Shown here: one piece after another, positions 32,582-44,300 of the stretch
Numbering within the stretch: the first letter of the stretch is position 1
How the letters are laid out: every line of letters begins with the position of its first letter
From: Knufia peltigerae
Lineage: Eukaryota; Ascomycota; Eurotiomycetes; Chaetothyriales; Trichomeriaceae
Direction: 5' to 3'
NCBI GenBank assembly: GCA_030247855.1
Contig: JAPDRN010000181.1
Span: forward strand, 1-59,912
Length of the DNA stretch: 59,912 nucleotides
The notes under the pieces: generated by a model
What the model saw: the letters and a program-made list of their open reading frames with translations, nothing else
Database searches by the model: none
Told to the model about the DNA's origin: nothing
Program-made: the position numbers and the translations under genes

Positions 32582-34867
32582 TCAGTAACTACTACCGCCA
32601 ACAGTACCACCACCACCCACACCGACACCGACAGCGCACAACGTGTCCGTCCTGATGGCAAACGCCAAAACGACAAAATGTACCGCCATGACGACCCCGG
32701 CCTTCCAGACGCGAATGTCGGGCACGGCGAACTCGAGCAGGGCCAGACAGATCAAGGGGTAGACCACCGAGGCGTTCATGCCGTAGGACATGCAAGGTTG
32801 CAAGGTCGAGAGCAACTTGAGGCCCAGCACGAGGAGTCGGGTCGAAGGGGCGGTGATGGGTCTGTCGAGGACGACAGAGAGACGACGGACCCAAGAATCC
32901 GACGGACCGTGACCCCACCGCCCACGCACGTCGTCCTCGTCGATCGGAGTGGGAGGTTCGAGTAGCAATCGATGTGGCTGGATGGGTGAGATGGCGCCCC
33001 CGTCGTCACCGTCGTCGTCGTCGTCGTCGCTATCACTGCTGCTGCTACTGGATCGCAATGGATTCGATGGGTCACTTTTTTCTCTCCTCCTCGACCTTTT
33101 GTTTTGGTTGATCAACCGTTCAGGAGAACCGGACATGTTTTGATGATGACGGAACCTCGCCCTCGGAGACTTGGGAGCTAGATCGTGACCACCGCTACCG
33201 ACCCCGTGGCCGACGCCACGTGAAGGGGAGTTTCCCTTTTGAGGGGTGTCGATTTTTTGGATCCTCCGTCCGGGCGTGAGCTCTTCGGGTTCCATGGACC
33301 CTCGCCTCCTCACGGCGGGGATGTCGTCGAGTCGTCCCGAGGAGACGACCTGCAGGACGTCGTCCGCGCTGGGACGCAGCTCCGGGTCCAGCGACAAGAG
33401 GCGCCTGAGAAAGGTGTACAGGGCGGCGGGCAAGTCGGGCCGCCTTTTGCGTTGGTCGTCGTGGAAGCCCTCCCAGCCCAGGATCTCGGCGCGCAGCGAG
33501 TCGACGTCCTCGCGTTCCTCGTGCAGCACGTCGGAGCAGCTGTACGGCAAGGTGGCGAAGCACAAAAAGTGCAGGATCATGCCGAGGGAGAAGATGTCCG
33601 ACTTGGACGTGAAGTTTTGGTAGGGGCCTCCGGGGGAGAGGCGCCTCAGCACCTCGGGCGCACAGTAGGAGATGGTGCCCGTGGCCCCCGTGGACTTGCG
33701 GGTCGCGTACTCGTACTGCACCTCGCCAAAGTCACTGACCAGGACCCTCGTCTCGCCGCCCGCCGTGTGCAGCAGGCAGTTGCTGGGTTTGAGGTCCCGG
33801 TGGATGAACCCGCTGTGGTGCAGAAACCGCAGACCCGACGTGATGTCCCGGAAAAAGTTGTAGATCTCGTCAAAGGGCAGTTTCTTGGGCTCGTTCGGGC
33901 GGCGGGGCAGTTCGGTCTCCCCCTTGGAGCGCCGACGGATCCGCTCCTTGAGCTCCTGGGTCGTCGTGGCCGCCTGGGCCGACCCGAGGACGTAGTTGTG
34001 CATGTCCCCCCCGTTGCAATATTGCTGCAGGATGAAGGCGCAGGGGACGCTCGGGCCGAAGGTGCTGATCTGGTAGTCCTCGAGCCAGACGTGCCGGTAC
34101 GAGACGAGGTTCTGGTGGGACAGGCCTTGCAGCAGCTGCACCTCGACGAGCACCTTTTCGAGCCAGGCGTGGTCGTCGCCGATGGGGACCCGTTTGCACG
34201 CGAAATAGCCCAGGTTGACACCGTCCAGCACGTGCTTGACCAGCAGGACGACGCCCCGCCCGCCCCGGCCGAGTTCCCGATCCTCGACGAAGAATTTCTC
34301 AAAATAGTTGGGCGAGAATGCCGTCTCCGAGATGCCGTGAGCCTGTGACGGCGGCACGGGCGCGCTCGCCACGAATTCGGCGTTGGCGGGCGGGTTTGCT
34401 ACGACCGGAGACGAGGGACCCAGTCGCGACCGCACCGGCTGTACCATGCGACGTCTCGGCGAGGGCGGCGCCGAAGTCTGGTTCGAACCGGGAAGACTTC
34501 GAGCGAGCATCTCGAAATAATCCTGGGTGATGAAACTCGGTTGGTCTTCCCGCGGACCGCTGCCGGCGTCCTGACTGGACGACCTGGCCTGGGCGTGCCA
34601 GGGCCGACCGCATGTTGGGCAGTCGGACGGTCGTCGTTCGACCGCTCGGTTGTGGTGGAAGGGGACCAATTGATTCGTTCGTGGATCTCGATAGACAATG
34701 GTGTCTGCGTGCCGACTGTAGAGACAAGAATGTCAGTAACCGCCCTCCTTTGGGACCTTTTTGTCAAAGTTTGGACCGGCCCACACTCACAGCACGATGT
34801 CTCGGTTTGTGTCATAGGGGATAATTGACAGATTCGGTAGAACGCCGTCGGCGCCCTGTTGGTCCAT
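32582..34867 (-). CDS. IKS1-like serine/threonine protein kinase
   Basis: Two exons, 34791-34867 and 32582-34715, 736 residues. The first exon is short (25 codons plus 2 nt) and easily missed: 'MDQQGADGVLPNLSIIPYDT', joined by a 75-nt intron (GTGAGT, CTGAC, CTACAG) into 'RHADTIVYRDPRTNQLVPF'. That junction rebuilds the N-terminus typical of Iks1 proteins, followed by a short zinc-knuckle-like 'DCPTCGRPW'. Kinase domain: Gly loop 'ELGRGGRGVVLL', 'YFACKRVPI', catalytic loop 'HRDLKPSN' (Asp333), 'SDFGEVQ' and 'YCAPEVL'. Basic and Ser/Asp-rich segments follow, and two or three hydrophobic spans near the C-terminus ('VVYPLICLALLEFAV', 'AGVVMAVHFVVLAFAI') suggest a membrane-anchored kinase. Cellular role in the family is poorly known. 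GC-rich third positions in this gene are notable. Confidence 0.93.
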
Positions 34868-35424
34868 ATCTCAGAGAACGGAAGATGGCGGATTGGTGGG
34901 CGATAATGGAGCCGAGCACTCCATCATTCTTGGGAGAGAGAAACAAAAGAGGCACCGAGAAGTCAATGTCAGTAGAACAGAATCCACGTACGGCCGTTGA
35001 AATCAACTTGCTCAAGCAGTGTCCAAGTTGACAACCCAAGTGTGAGGAGTCGAAGTTGGTGTTTCTGAAATTCCGGATGTTGCCGCCGAGACCGAAGCGG
35101 AGGCCACGAAAAAGGGCGGTGGCGTCGAAGTCGATCTAGAAGCATCGGGTATCTACATCTACAATCCTCGGTAATCCGTACTCCATACCATGAGAACTAC
35201 TTTGGGTCACTTCTGGTTGTATGTTACGTATACGTATACTTGGCTATATAAACAATGTACAGACAATAGTACTGGACACTGTTACCCAAATTTCAAAGTA
35301 CAATGCAAAAAGTCGCTAGATTGAAAAGTCGAAGAATGTATATAGGTAGCTATCCAAGAGAAAGCGCTAATACCCTCCCTCCTCTGAATCCTCAAACAGT
35401 ATTACCCTTGATTAGGCTGTATCA
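34868..35424. other. intergenic, 0.56 kb
   Basis: Promoter of the IKS1-like gene and 3' flank of the AP180-like gene. A 'tccgtactccatacc' motif lies at about 35177. No gene recognised. Confidence 0.5.
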
Positions 35425-37447
35425 TTAATTGTGCCCTGGTCTTGGAAAGACTGGCATCGTGTTTACATTATTCACGTCAAACCCTGAAAATGTCCCCTGA
35501 GAACTGTGTTGCCAGCCTTGTCCAGTCTCTTGGTTCACAAAAGCACTTTGCCTGAACGGATTCGTGCTCCCTGTTACATTCGCAGTCACCGGACCACCGG
35601 CTGTCGCAGGCCGATTTTTTGCGAATGGATTTGTTCCGGTTCTTTGTGGTTGAAGCGCAGGAGGTTGAGAGCCATATGATGAAGTGGAATTGAATGTTTG
35701 GTCCGGAGAGATTGGGCTAGGAGAGAAGGTCTGTTCAAAGTTGTTGCCACCAAAACCAGGACCGTTATGTGTTACAGCTCCGGTATTGTGCTTCGCAAAA
35801 GGGTTAGTTGACTGCCGTGCAGGATTTGCACTCATTGGAGAGACCTGTGCATTTCCTGTTGGCATCATTGACTGACGGAATGGGTTTGTAGACGTATGCT
35901 GTGGTTGTAAAGCCATCTGCTGCTGCTGCTGTTGTTGTTGTTGTTGTTGTTGCTGTTGTTGCTGGAAATCTGCCACGCCATTTTGAGGAATGGGTGAAAG
36001 ATTGGACTGGAATTGGAAAGCATGTGTCTGCTGCGGCGGCTGAGGACCATACCCACCAAAACCTGCGCCAGTGAAATCGGTCTGCAAGGGTCCAGGCTGT
36101 GGGAGAGGCTGGCTTTGAAATTGAGGTTGTTGCTGCTGTTGCTGTTGCAAGAAGGGGTTGTACCCAGTCTGCTGCGGTATCTGTGCTTGTTGATATGCTT
36201 GACCCTGAAGCATTCCTGTGTGAAATTGCTGTTGAGGGTTGCTTGGTGAAGCCATTTGCTGTTGATTCTGCTCAATTGACTCGAAGAAATCGATCAAATC
36301 CGGTGCAGGCCCCTTTGGTATTTGCTGAGCCGGCTGCTGGAAGGAATGACCTTGTGTTGTCGTATCAGAAGGTCTATCAAAAGGCGTCGATTTTGGAGCT
36401 GATGACACAGGTTTCCCTGTTCTTTTAGCCTCTTGTTGTGCAAGATACTGTCGGCGGTTGATTTCAAAATCTGGGTCATTCAAATAATCTTCCAGCGAAT
36501 TGGTCAATGTCGTGGGTGCATGCTTCAATTTAGGGACCTCCAACCTCGTCGACGTCTCGTACTGTCGCGCAAGGCTCAGATACTGCACTACTTGTTCCGT
36601 CTGCCTTCCAAAAGTCTTGTATATCTGCAAAGCGCGTTCTGCATCGGGACGAGACATTTCAAAATAATGCTCTGATAGGAAAGTTAGCATTTCGCCAGTC
36701 TTCGTATTCGAGAAACATACCCAAAACGTTGATAGTACCCTCGTTCATGACCTTGAAGAGCTCAAGCAGGTCAAGCGTCAGTAGCCGAAAGGCTGTCAAT
36801 GTAATTTCGTTGTCTGGGTCTTGACTGTTCAACAGCTTCTTGGGTCAGTAAGATCGTTGCCATCCGAGGAAGCAAACTCACATCACATCGAAGTAGGGCT
36901 TGTATTTGGTCTTGGACTATTTCCGTCTGCCTTAGTAGGCCCTTTTCGACCGTAAGTCTTCGCATCTTGCCTGTTCCTGACTTGACGTAATCTGTTTTTG
37001 TATCTCGGTAGGCCCGAACCCGCTCCATGAGATATTCATAGTAGTGGCGAATATTCAAACCTTGGGTTTGAACTGTTCCATGTCAGTCGACGGGCAAAAT
37101 CTCTTTGACTCGGACTCGGGAGTCATACCCTCTGCGAATCCACTGATAGCAATGCGTTTTGGTGAATCAGCGATGTACCTCAATGTGACCTCTGGCTGCC
37201 CTTCTCTTATCATCAAGTGGACCACAATCAGCGATTTGAAGACAATGGTCCATGTTGAATCTCGTAATCGCAATTGCAGAGTCCGGAAGACTTCAGCAAC
37301 ACCAGAATCCCCTCCATTCGTCGCAGAAAGAATAGGCTCGATGTACTTGGATTTGGGCGCAGCCAACTAGTCGAATTAGCCTTGACAGATCGAAAATTCT
37401 GTGGTCTTTACCTTTATTTTTGTAGCTCCCTTCACAATCTTCTCCAT
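35425..37447 (-). CDS. AP180/CALM-type clathrin adaptor (ANTH domain)
   Basis: Five exons: 37412-37447, 37129-37366, 36882-37060, 36721-36838 and 35425-36671, giving 605 residues. All four introns are short (43-68 nt) and in frame. The 12-codon first exon 'MEKIVKGATKIK' joins 'LAAPKSKYIEPIL', the phosphoinositide-binding start of an ANTH domain (YAP1801/AP180 family). Further ANTH segments: 'SLIVVHLMIREG', 'NIRHYYEYLMERVRAYRD', 'LLTLDLLELFKVMNEGTINV' and 'EHYFEMSRPDAERALQIYKTFG'. The C-terminal half is Gln-rich, with a poly-Gln run coded at about 35917-35964, and carries five NPF motifs (e.g. 'NPFLQQ', 'NPFAKH') that bind EH domains. It acts in endocytosis, linking membrane lipid, clathrin and EH-domain partners. 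Confidence 0.95.
35917..35964 (-). repeat. CAG/CAA run coding poly-glutamine
   Basis: About 16 consecutive Gln codons, mixed CAG and CAA, inside the last exon of the AP180-like gene. It may vary in length between strains. Confidence 0.9.
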
Positions 37448-38642
37448 GGTCATCCTTTCGGTAGGTGAATGCTGTCGACTGTTGCTTAGAGGTTGCTCGT
37501 TGTCTCCCGATCGGAACGCGGTGGTAGGCAGGACCACCAAAAAGCGCGGCGTGACAGAGGGCAGGATTGATGTCGTAGTTGTGGGAGTAATGTGATCGGG
37601 GTGAGAAGGAAGACCACTGCAATGCTTAACAGGCGCGGTTTAAGCAGGTGATTTGAGCTGAGGCTTCCATATTATAAGGACATGTTGGACAAAGGTCGCA
37701 AGAAACGGTGACTGCCACTGCGCTGCGTTGGGCAGCTGAGGTAGAAATCACAGCTTGCGAGTTGACCTAGTCGCGTAGGACACAGCAGTGAAGATCCCTG
37801 CCACTATATTAGGTGTTTGCACAGTGGCTACGAAGAGTCGAAGGGAAGATGATGTCTATAGGTTGACGTATACCTGCTAGATCCTCCAGAAGTGCAACTT
37901 TGGATCTCCAAGAGGCGGAGCACATCGGACAACACACTTCGGTTGCCCCGGCCCCGGCACGAAGATGCATTACGGAGAATGAATAAAGTACCCAACTTTG
38001 GACTTCCTCTACCATGACAAAGCCCGCCGTTTCGTCCAATACTAATTGTGGTGTGCATTTTGGGGTGCAGAAGAATTCGTCGCAAGGAATTGTTATGCAA
38101 TTGTTGAGACTCCGTCTCAGTACTTCTTCACAAGCACATCACTTTCGCTTCCAATCTCGAGCGAAAGACCTCAACGCTATCTACATTCATTCGAAGTACG
38201 TTAATAGCGCGTTCACCATATTCGTCGAACAACAACTTCATCCATGATAGCGACCAAACAGAAGAGAGGGATTATGGCAACAGCGATGACTTTTAAACTT
38301 GTAACTTTGAAAATGCTGCTTACTTGCGCATTCAAGACGGTCAATTGCCATTTCTTTTAATATAACAATGTTCGTAAACTTCATCTCTCAGTCACATTCT
38401 CATGTTTCAACCTTGAATTGCTGTAACGTAAAGCATACGTAGCTCTTTTTGGGGTGTTTTACAAGTGAAGCGTAGCCCAGGCACAGAACCAGCCGCCCAA
38501 ACATTTTCCCGTAAGGAAGCTCCTCAAACACTTGACCCTCTCCAGGGAATGACTCCTTGAATCTGTCAAACGCTATGAGTTTGTGGTAGTCATAGAGGGT
38601 GAGGAGATGGTACTGACCAGTAGGAAGGTTGGTTTCCTGACC
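37448..38642. other. intergenic, 1.2 kb
   Basis: Promoter of the AP180-like gene and 3' flank of the next minus-strand gene. Short frames only, no recognisable exon. Confidence 0.5.
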
Positions 38643-39522
38643 CTAATCCATCATAAAATCACCACGAAGCATTCTTTCACCCAAATGGTCTGGCTTTTTC
38701 ATTCTGGTGGGTGCAGGGGGTTCGACAGCCTTCGGGAATTCCTTGGGCGGCTCAGGATTAGAGATGCTTGCTGAACGCGGTCGAGTGGCCCCTTGGGCAA
38801 ATGGATTGCCGGAAGAGAAAGAGGGAGAGCGTCTAGACCTATCACGAAGAGCCTCTGACCAGTTGAAGCCTTCTAAACAAGGGTCAGTATACGTCGATGA
38901 TAGAGCGCCAGGGAGACCGCAGCAGCCACTTTGAATGGCATGAAAAGGACTGGCCTCGACTCTTACCTGTAGTCTTGGCCGTGCCCGACAAGCTAGGTCG
39001 TGAGGGAGTGGCATTCTCGGAATTTGAATTCTCAACCAGCGTGAAAAGGGAAGACGAGGGGCGCCTACCACCGCCAGTAGCAGAACCAGGGCTTGAGCCC
39101 ATTCTCACGTCTCTCAATGCTTGTGCTCCAAAGCTGACTCTTCTCGCAAAGGATGGAGATGGAGGCTGTCCTATGGCCTGCGTCGATGTATCATCCTCTT
39201 CAATAACCGCGGGTTCGTCACCAAAGCTATTCTTGAAGTCTGGGGAGCTCGAAGCTGACGAGGTTGCAATGCTTGCTCGGCGTTGGAAGGCTGAGAAGGG
39301 AGTCTGGCCGGAGGGGTTGGTGGTGAGACCCAGTCCGGTGATGGAAGTGCCTCTCCGGTGTTGAGTATTGTTGGGGTTCGACGAGGTATTTGTAGAGGGA
39401 GGTGAGGATGAGAGTCCAGTAGTCGCGGTCGACTGGGCTGAACGAGGGTTGAACATGTCAATGAAGGAGGATCGTCGGCGGTGTTGGGGGGCAGGGGAGG
39501 GTGGTGTGTTTTGGCCGGACAT
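38643..39522 (-). CDS. conserved Ser-rich disordered fungal protein
   Basis: Two exons, 38967-39522 (ATG 39522, 'MSGQNTPPSPAPQHRRRSSF') and 38643-38872, 261 residues. The 94-nt intron has GTAAGA and TTTAG and joins 'GTAKTT' to 'EGFNWSEALRDRSRRSPSF'. The protein is rich in Ser, Pro and Arg with many RxxS-type sites ('RRRSSF', 'RRASIA', 'ARRVSFG'), so it is a likely kinase substrate. The blocks 'RRRSSFIDMFNPR', 'PFSAFQRRASIATSSASSSP' and 'EGFNWSEALRDR' look like conserved blocks; I recall similar fungal proteins without a known function. The second exon includes one NPF motif ('SGNPFAQG'). Confidence 0.75.
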
Positions 39523-40329
39523 GGCGGGAAGCGTCGATTGATTGTGGCAATGTACGGAACAGCAATTTGCAAGGTGCGGTTGTAGGCAGTTTTCGATAGG
39601 TATAATAGTAGGATCAATAGACACTTTGAAGTTGAGATGGCTTTGAGGGCTCAGACAAAGGGGATGCCAGCCAAAGTCACGTCATGGTTGGTATGAGCGT
39701 GAACAGGAGACGCGGCTGATTGGGTGGTTCGAGATAGGCGAGCAAAGGCACGGAGTAGATTGGCTTAGTCTGATTGATTGGTGGTCGGTGCGGTATAGCA
39801 ATGGGTTTGGAATGGTTTGGATATCAAGGAGATAGTAGAGTTGGGATAGAGTAGTGATGAGAAAGTAAAGAGAGGAGGGAGGGAGTGAAGGAGGCATGGA
39901 AATGCTGTTGGTTTACATACAGTACTTCACAGGTGATCGAGAACACCGGATGGGCAAGGAAGTTTCCTTTTCCTGAGCGCTATCATCTCCAGGTAATACG
40001 TGGGCGTGCATTAGGCCCATGTTTAGTGCGCTCTCTCCAGACTCGAAGCCCATTCCAGTTGGTTGAAGCATCTCCACGGGCCTGCACAGGCCACCAGAGG
40101 AGACCTAACGGGGAACCCTAAGCATCTGAATGGATATCAGAGGTACTGAAACTATACACCAGTCGTACAAGGCCAGAGCATCTGTCAGTACACCTTGCAA
40201 TTCTCAGTACCCGACGAGATGAAGGAATCAGGTCATACAAGTCATACAAGTCGGTCAGTCACTTAGCTGGGAACGTTATGGAGAGTCCCTATCTGCATTC
40301 GCATTGGGAATTATCACGTGAAGCATTAC
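39523..40329. other. intergenic, 0.8 kb
   Basis: Promoter of the Ser-rich protein gene on the left. An ACGGAGTA motif lies at about 39751. No gene recognised. Confidence 0.45.
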
Positions 40330-40563
40330 TTAGAGTGATTGTCTGCGCCCGCGCCTGCGCCCTCTGAGTACAGCTTGTTCTCCTCCATACACCTCCCACA
40401 CCTCGCACACAACACCCTCCCTTCGTACATACTTCTCAACCCCTGTCAAACCATTCTTCGTCAGCGGATCGGCCAACCAGTCCGTCCGCCTTGGTAAAAG
40501 TGTGGGGTAAGAGATCAGACTGTGTGAACACCGTCTTCTCTCTCTCCCTCCTCGACAGAACAT
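40330..40563 (-). CDS. probable small basic protein (77 aa or last exon of a larger gene)
   Basis: From the ATG at 40563 the frame codes 77 residues. The second half is strongly protein-like: 'RRTDWLADPLTKNGLTGVEK', then 'YVRREGVVCEVWEVYGGEQA', ending in an Arg-rich 'VLRGRRRGRRQSL'. The first part is less convincing and may be intron or leader. An upstream ATG at 40742 opens 'ADIPRVKLRGRASYHL' and could be a first exon, but I could not find a splice that keeps frame with confidence. Family not recognised. The basic end fits a nucleic-acid-binding or mitochondrial protein, which is a guess. Confidence 0.42.
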   Translation of the reverse strand: MFCRGGRERRRCSHSLISYPTLLPRRTDWLADPLTKNGLTGVEKYVRREGVVCEVWEVYGGEQAVLRGRRRGRRQSL

Positions 40564-40742
40564 GCCCTTTTCTAGTCATTCAAACCTGGATTCCCCTGGA
40601 CCCTCTTCCCGTCTAGCCCGGTTGAAAGTGCCAACTGCTTCCGTTTCCGTCTTCTTACACCATCACATGCAATCATTCTTCAACTCTACGACTACGAGTA
40701 CGAGGTGATAGCTTGCTCTCCCCCTCAGCTTCACGCGAGGAA

Positions 40743-41329
40743 TGTCCGCCATTCCACGTGATTCTCTTCTAGCCAACCACTCGCGCCCCTCGACTCCTCT
40801 CTTACTATTACCCAATCGTTCTCGGCTTCCGGGCATAATACAGTCATCCGCGCGCAATGGTGGATGCATGACTCTTTTTGTTTCCATCTACAACTTACTG
40901 TCAGGATCTCGGCTGATGGTGGGGATAGACTGGTTGCCCTATGACCTTTGTTGTTCGACTACACTACGAGAACCCGGCGAATCCAAGGGTCTCCTTTTTG
41001 TCCCATCTTCATTCAGACCCTAGACTTGGCCCATGCGGAACACCTCCCATTCCGAGCTTTGGCCATCCACTGAAATGCCAGATAAAGACGTTTCTCTTGT
41101 CCATGGCGCTAAACCAAAAACGGACAATGAGTTGTGTTCGTCTTTGCCTTCAATCGTGCCTCTTTCTCAAGTTGCCTGAACGCAGATGGTGCGTGCAATT
41201 GATGCAAACAAGTTTCTAGGTCATGTACCATGACAGCCTTTGTCCGAGGTAGGTTTTATTTAATGTTCTGCTGGTAAGCTGTTCTGATGTTTTTCCCCTT
41301 GTATCCCCTTTTGCTTCCTTCAGATCGAG
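40743..41329. other. intergenic, 0.59 kb
   Basis: Upstream region of the 1,377-aa ORF. No gene recognised. A short T-rich and C-rich leader ('ttttccccttgtatcccctt') precedes the start codon. Confidence 0.45.
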
Positions 41330-44300
41330 ATGGCGCCCAGACGGAATGCGAAAAGTGCTCGTCGACGACTTTCGAGCCAGCCGTACAGGCACTCTGCGTC
41401 TGGCGTAACGAGGGCCGGTACTGTATTTCCTCGACCACTAGGACGAACTATAACGACTCTACTTGAAGGACCCGGCATCGCTATTGCTGGTCCAAATCAT
41501 GGCCGTTTGCGCCTCGCCACAGAATCACAAAGTCAGTCTGGCCTCACAAAAACCCACCAAGCACCTACGCAGGAGAATGTCGACGACACAATCGACAGCG
41601 GGCCTCGTCATGAGCCCAGAATCCGAACCGATCAAACCTCTGAAACCTACCTCTGGCTTCCTAGTATCAATAGTCGCTCCGCGCCCCGGACGGTGGAAGT
41701 TATCCTAGAGAGGATCAATAAGTATTTCGAGCAATGGATAGATTCCAATGGGGTCCGAGAGCCGACGACCTTGTTTGAAGATATGACTGTTATTACTGAC
41801 TGGCTTCACTTAATGTCATCTTTGCCTGAAGAAATCCTCAACGCCGCTCCCATTATTCAATGCCTTCGAAAGCTTACCGAGAATTACTCTACCTTCGTAG
41901 CTCTCTGGAAATCATACTCGGAATCACTGCTGTCTCAAAGGCTTCATGACTTGCAGATTCGCGTACGTCGATCACCCACGAGCGTCCCAGAACGGACATT
42001 CTCTACGCTGCTAGTTGGGATTCAGTCTTTATCAGCATACCCTGCTCTTCCGAGCCTATTTGGAAATGCCAGCGAGCAACTGTTCCCACTACTAGGCCGC
42101 GATGTTGTTGTGAACGTTTTGCGTAAATGTGATGAGTTGCACGATGACTTCCAGAACCTCACCTACAAATCAGAAAGAAGGACCTTGTGGCTTCACATCT
42201 GGAGATGTCTGAAAGTGGCATTCGTCAGCTTTGACAGTGGCGATCTGTCGAACATCACTGACCGACGATGTCTTGAGGTTGAATTCTTTGAAAAGCCCGG
42301 CGTCGCAGGAGAATTTAAACGTCTGGTTCGGCTACCGGACGCCGCCAATCCAAGGAGTATCGAAAATATGGTGGCCAAGTATTGTTGCTTCATTAACAGA
42401 TGCCGTGCAGACCCTGACGAGAGATACTTCCACCTTCGTCGGTTGCAAGAAGAGCCTTTGAGAAAGCATGTCATTTCTTCGCTTAGGAAATTTGCAGACA
42501 GTAACATACTGGATTCCAACACCTTTCCCAAATTACACTTTGCAGTGATACGACTGAACGCTATCAACGGGGGCCCGGCTGCTGTCAGAAGATGGAGAGG
42601 CGCAGAAAGCGCACGAGGAGATCGGTTGACCCCATCTTCTTACATCTCCTCTCCTGCCGCAAGCAGCTTTTCGGTGAGGGCAGGGAGGTCATCAAGCGCA
42701 CAGGGAGCGAATGTGCAGAAGACATCACGTCGATCAACCTCAACTGACACCACAAGTTCAACAAGAAAAGATGCTGATCTACTCATCGCTGGTCAACTTG
42801 GCAGACGAACGTCCCAACGTTTCTTCCCGCAACCACGAGGCATAAACCTCACCAGCGATTTTGACTATGTCCATTGTCAATTTCCAGAAACACGCGCCTT
42901 GGAAGTCGCCCACAGTGAGCAGATATCCCGGGAATTAGCGACCCCTGGAATATATTCCGAAGGATTACGACCTGAGTATCTCATCAACAGGCCTCCACCT
43001 CACACTCGAGATTCGTCCTCGCCTTCTGGATCTCAGTATACTCGACTTTTTGGACCGTTCGGCCGGCTCAGATCATTCATACGACGGCTCATTCCTGGAC
43101 AAAGTCGAGCTCTCTCGCCTGTCGCCCTTGTTTCCCGTAAGCGCCGAGGTGAGAGACGTCCAGATGGCCCTCGGGCTATCATAGACCCAAAAAGCCGCGT
43201 TCGCAAGACAACACCAGCACTGAGACTACGAGGAGGAGATGGAAGGAACCCGACCCGTGGTCATTCACCTAGGAGGGAAACTTCGGCTAATGCGAATGCC
43301 AGTCGCGCAGCAATCTTTCGCGACCAACATATCTCATTGTTCAGGCAAATGTTCCAAGAAAGATACCGCTCCATTGCGAGTCCCACTGATGACGAGATAT
43401 GGGATCTTTTGGAACGATCGGCCTTTCGTGTTGGGGATGCCGTGGCTCTATACAATCAGCCGCCAACTGCACTACGATCTGCTGTCACGAGAAATGAGAG
43501 TCTAGAGAGTGCGGATTCCTCTCAGTTCAGGCGGAATTCATCCCCTCCTAGGGGACAGTATGTTCCAACTTCCCCCAGTACACAGCGTGGAGCCTCGGGG
43601 CGGTTGACGGGGTCCGCTACCCGTAATGTGCGACAGCAAGCACCTACGGTGAGAGCAGAGCCCGGTGCCAGAATCCCACATTGGCAAGGCCCTCCCCAAA
43701 TGCCCCGAATGCAAGACCCTTTCTACGTACCACAAGGAAACCCTATCCAGATACCGCAATGGCAAGGGCCTTCATATATACCACGGGGTTCTATTCTCCC
43801 TCATCCAACGATCTCAGCAGCTCCTTCATATTTTGGGGGCGCTCCATCACGGCGATCGCCGGCTGCCACCCGCATTCTGCTCGGTGAGATCACAGCCGGC
43901 CCAGAACTACCCGATGACCATGAAGGTGGTGTCCGCCCTGGTGGATTTGGCCTTCGGCCTAGACCAGGACGGCAACCCCTTGGTGAGCTCGTTGTCGAGA
44001 ATGACGAAAGTGCCCATGGTTCAGGCCCCGAAGAAGGCTCTTCGAGTGACTCAAGTCGACATAGCTCAGTAAACAATACGAACCAAGAAAATCAACCTCC
44101 TATTGATATTCATGTCGATGGGCTGTGCCATGAGTGTCCTCAATTCCCGGGGCAATACCATCACTTCTGTCAATGCTTACCCCAACCTGGCCATGTGCAT
44201 GTGCCGCGTACTAGGCGAACGACATCGCCAATTGAGAGTCAATCCGATGAGCAGAACGAAACAGAGCCTGCAATTGAGGGCAATCAGGATGCACAACAAG

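Noticed and set aside
33239..34348. 369-codon plus-strand open frame inside the IKS1-like gene
   Set aside because: It is antisense to the kinase catalytic domain. The gene is GC-rich at third positions, which keeps the opposite frame open. It has no domain of its own.
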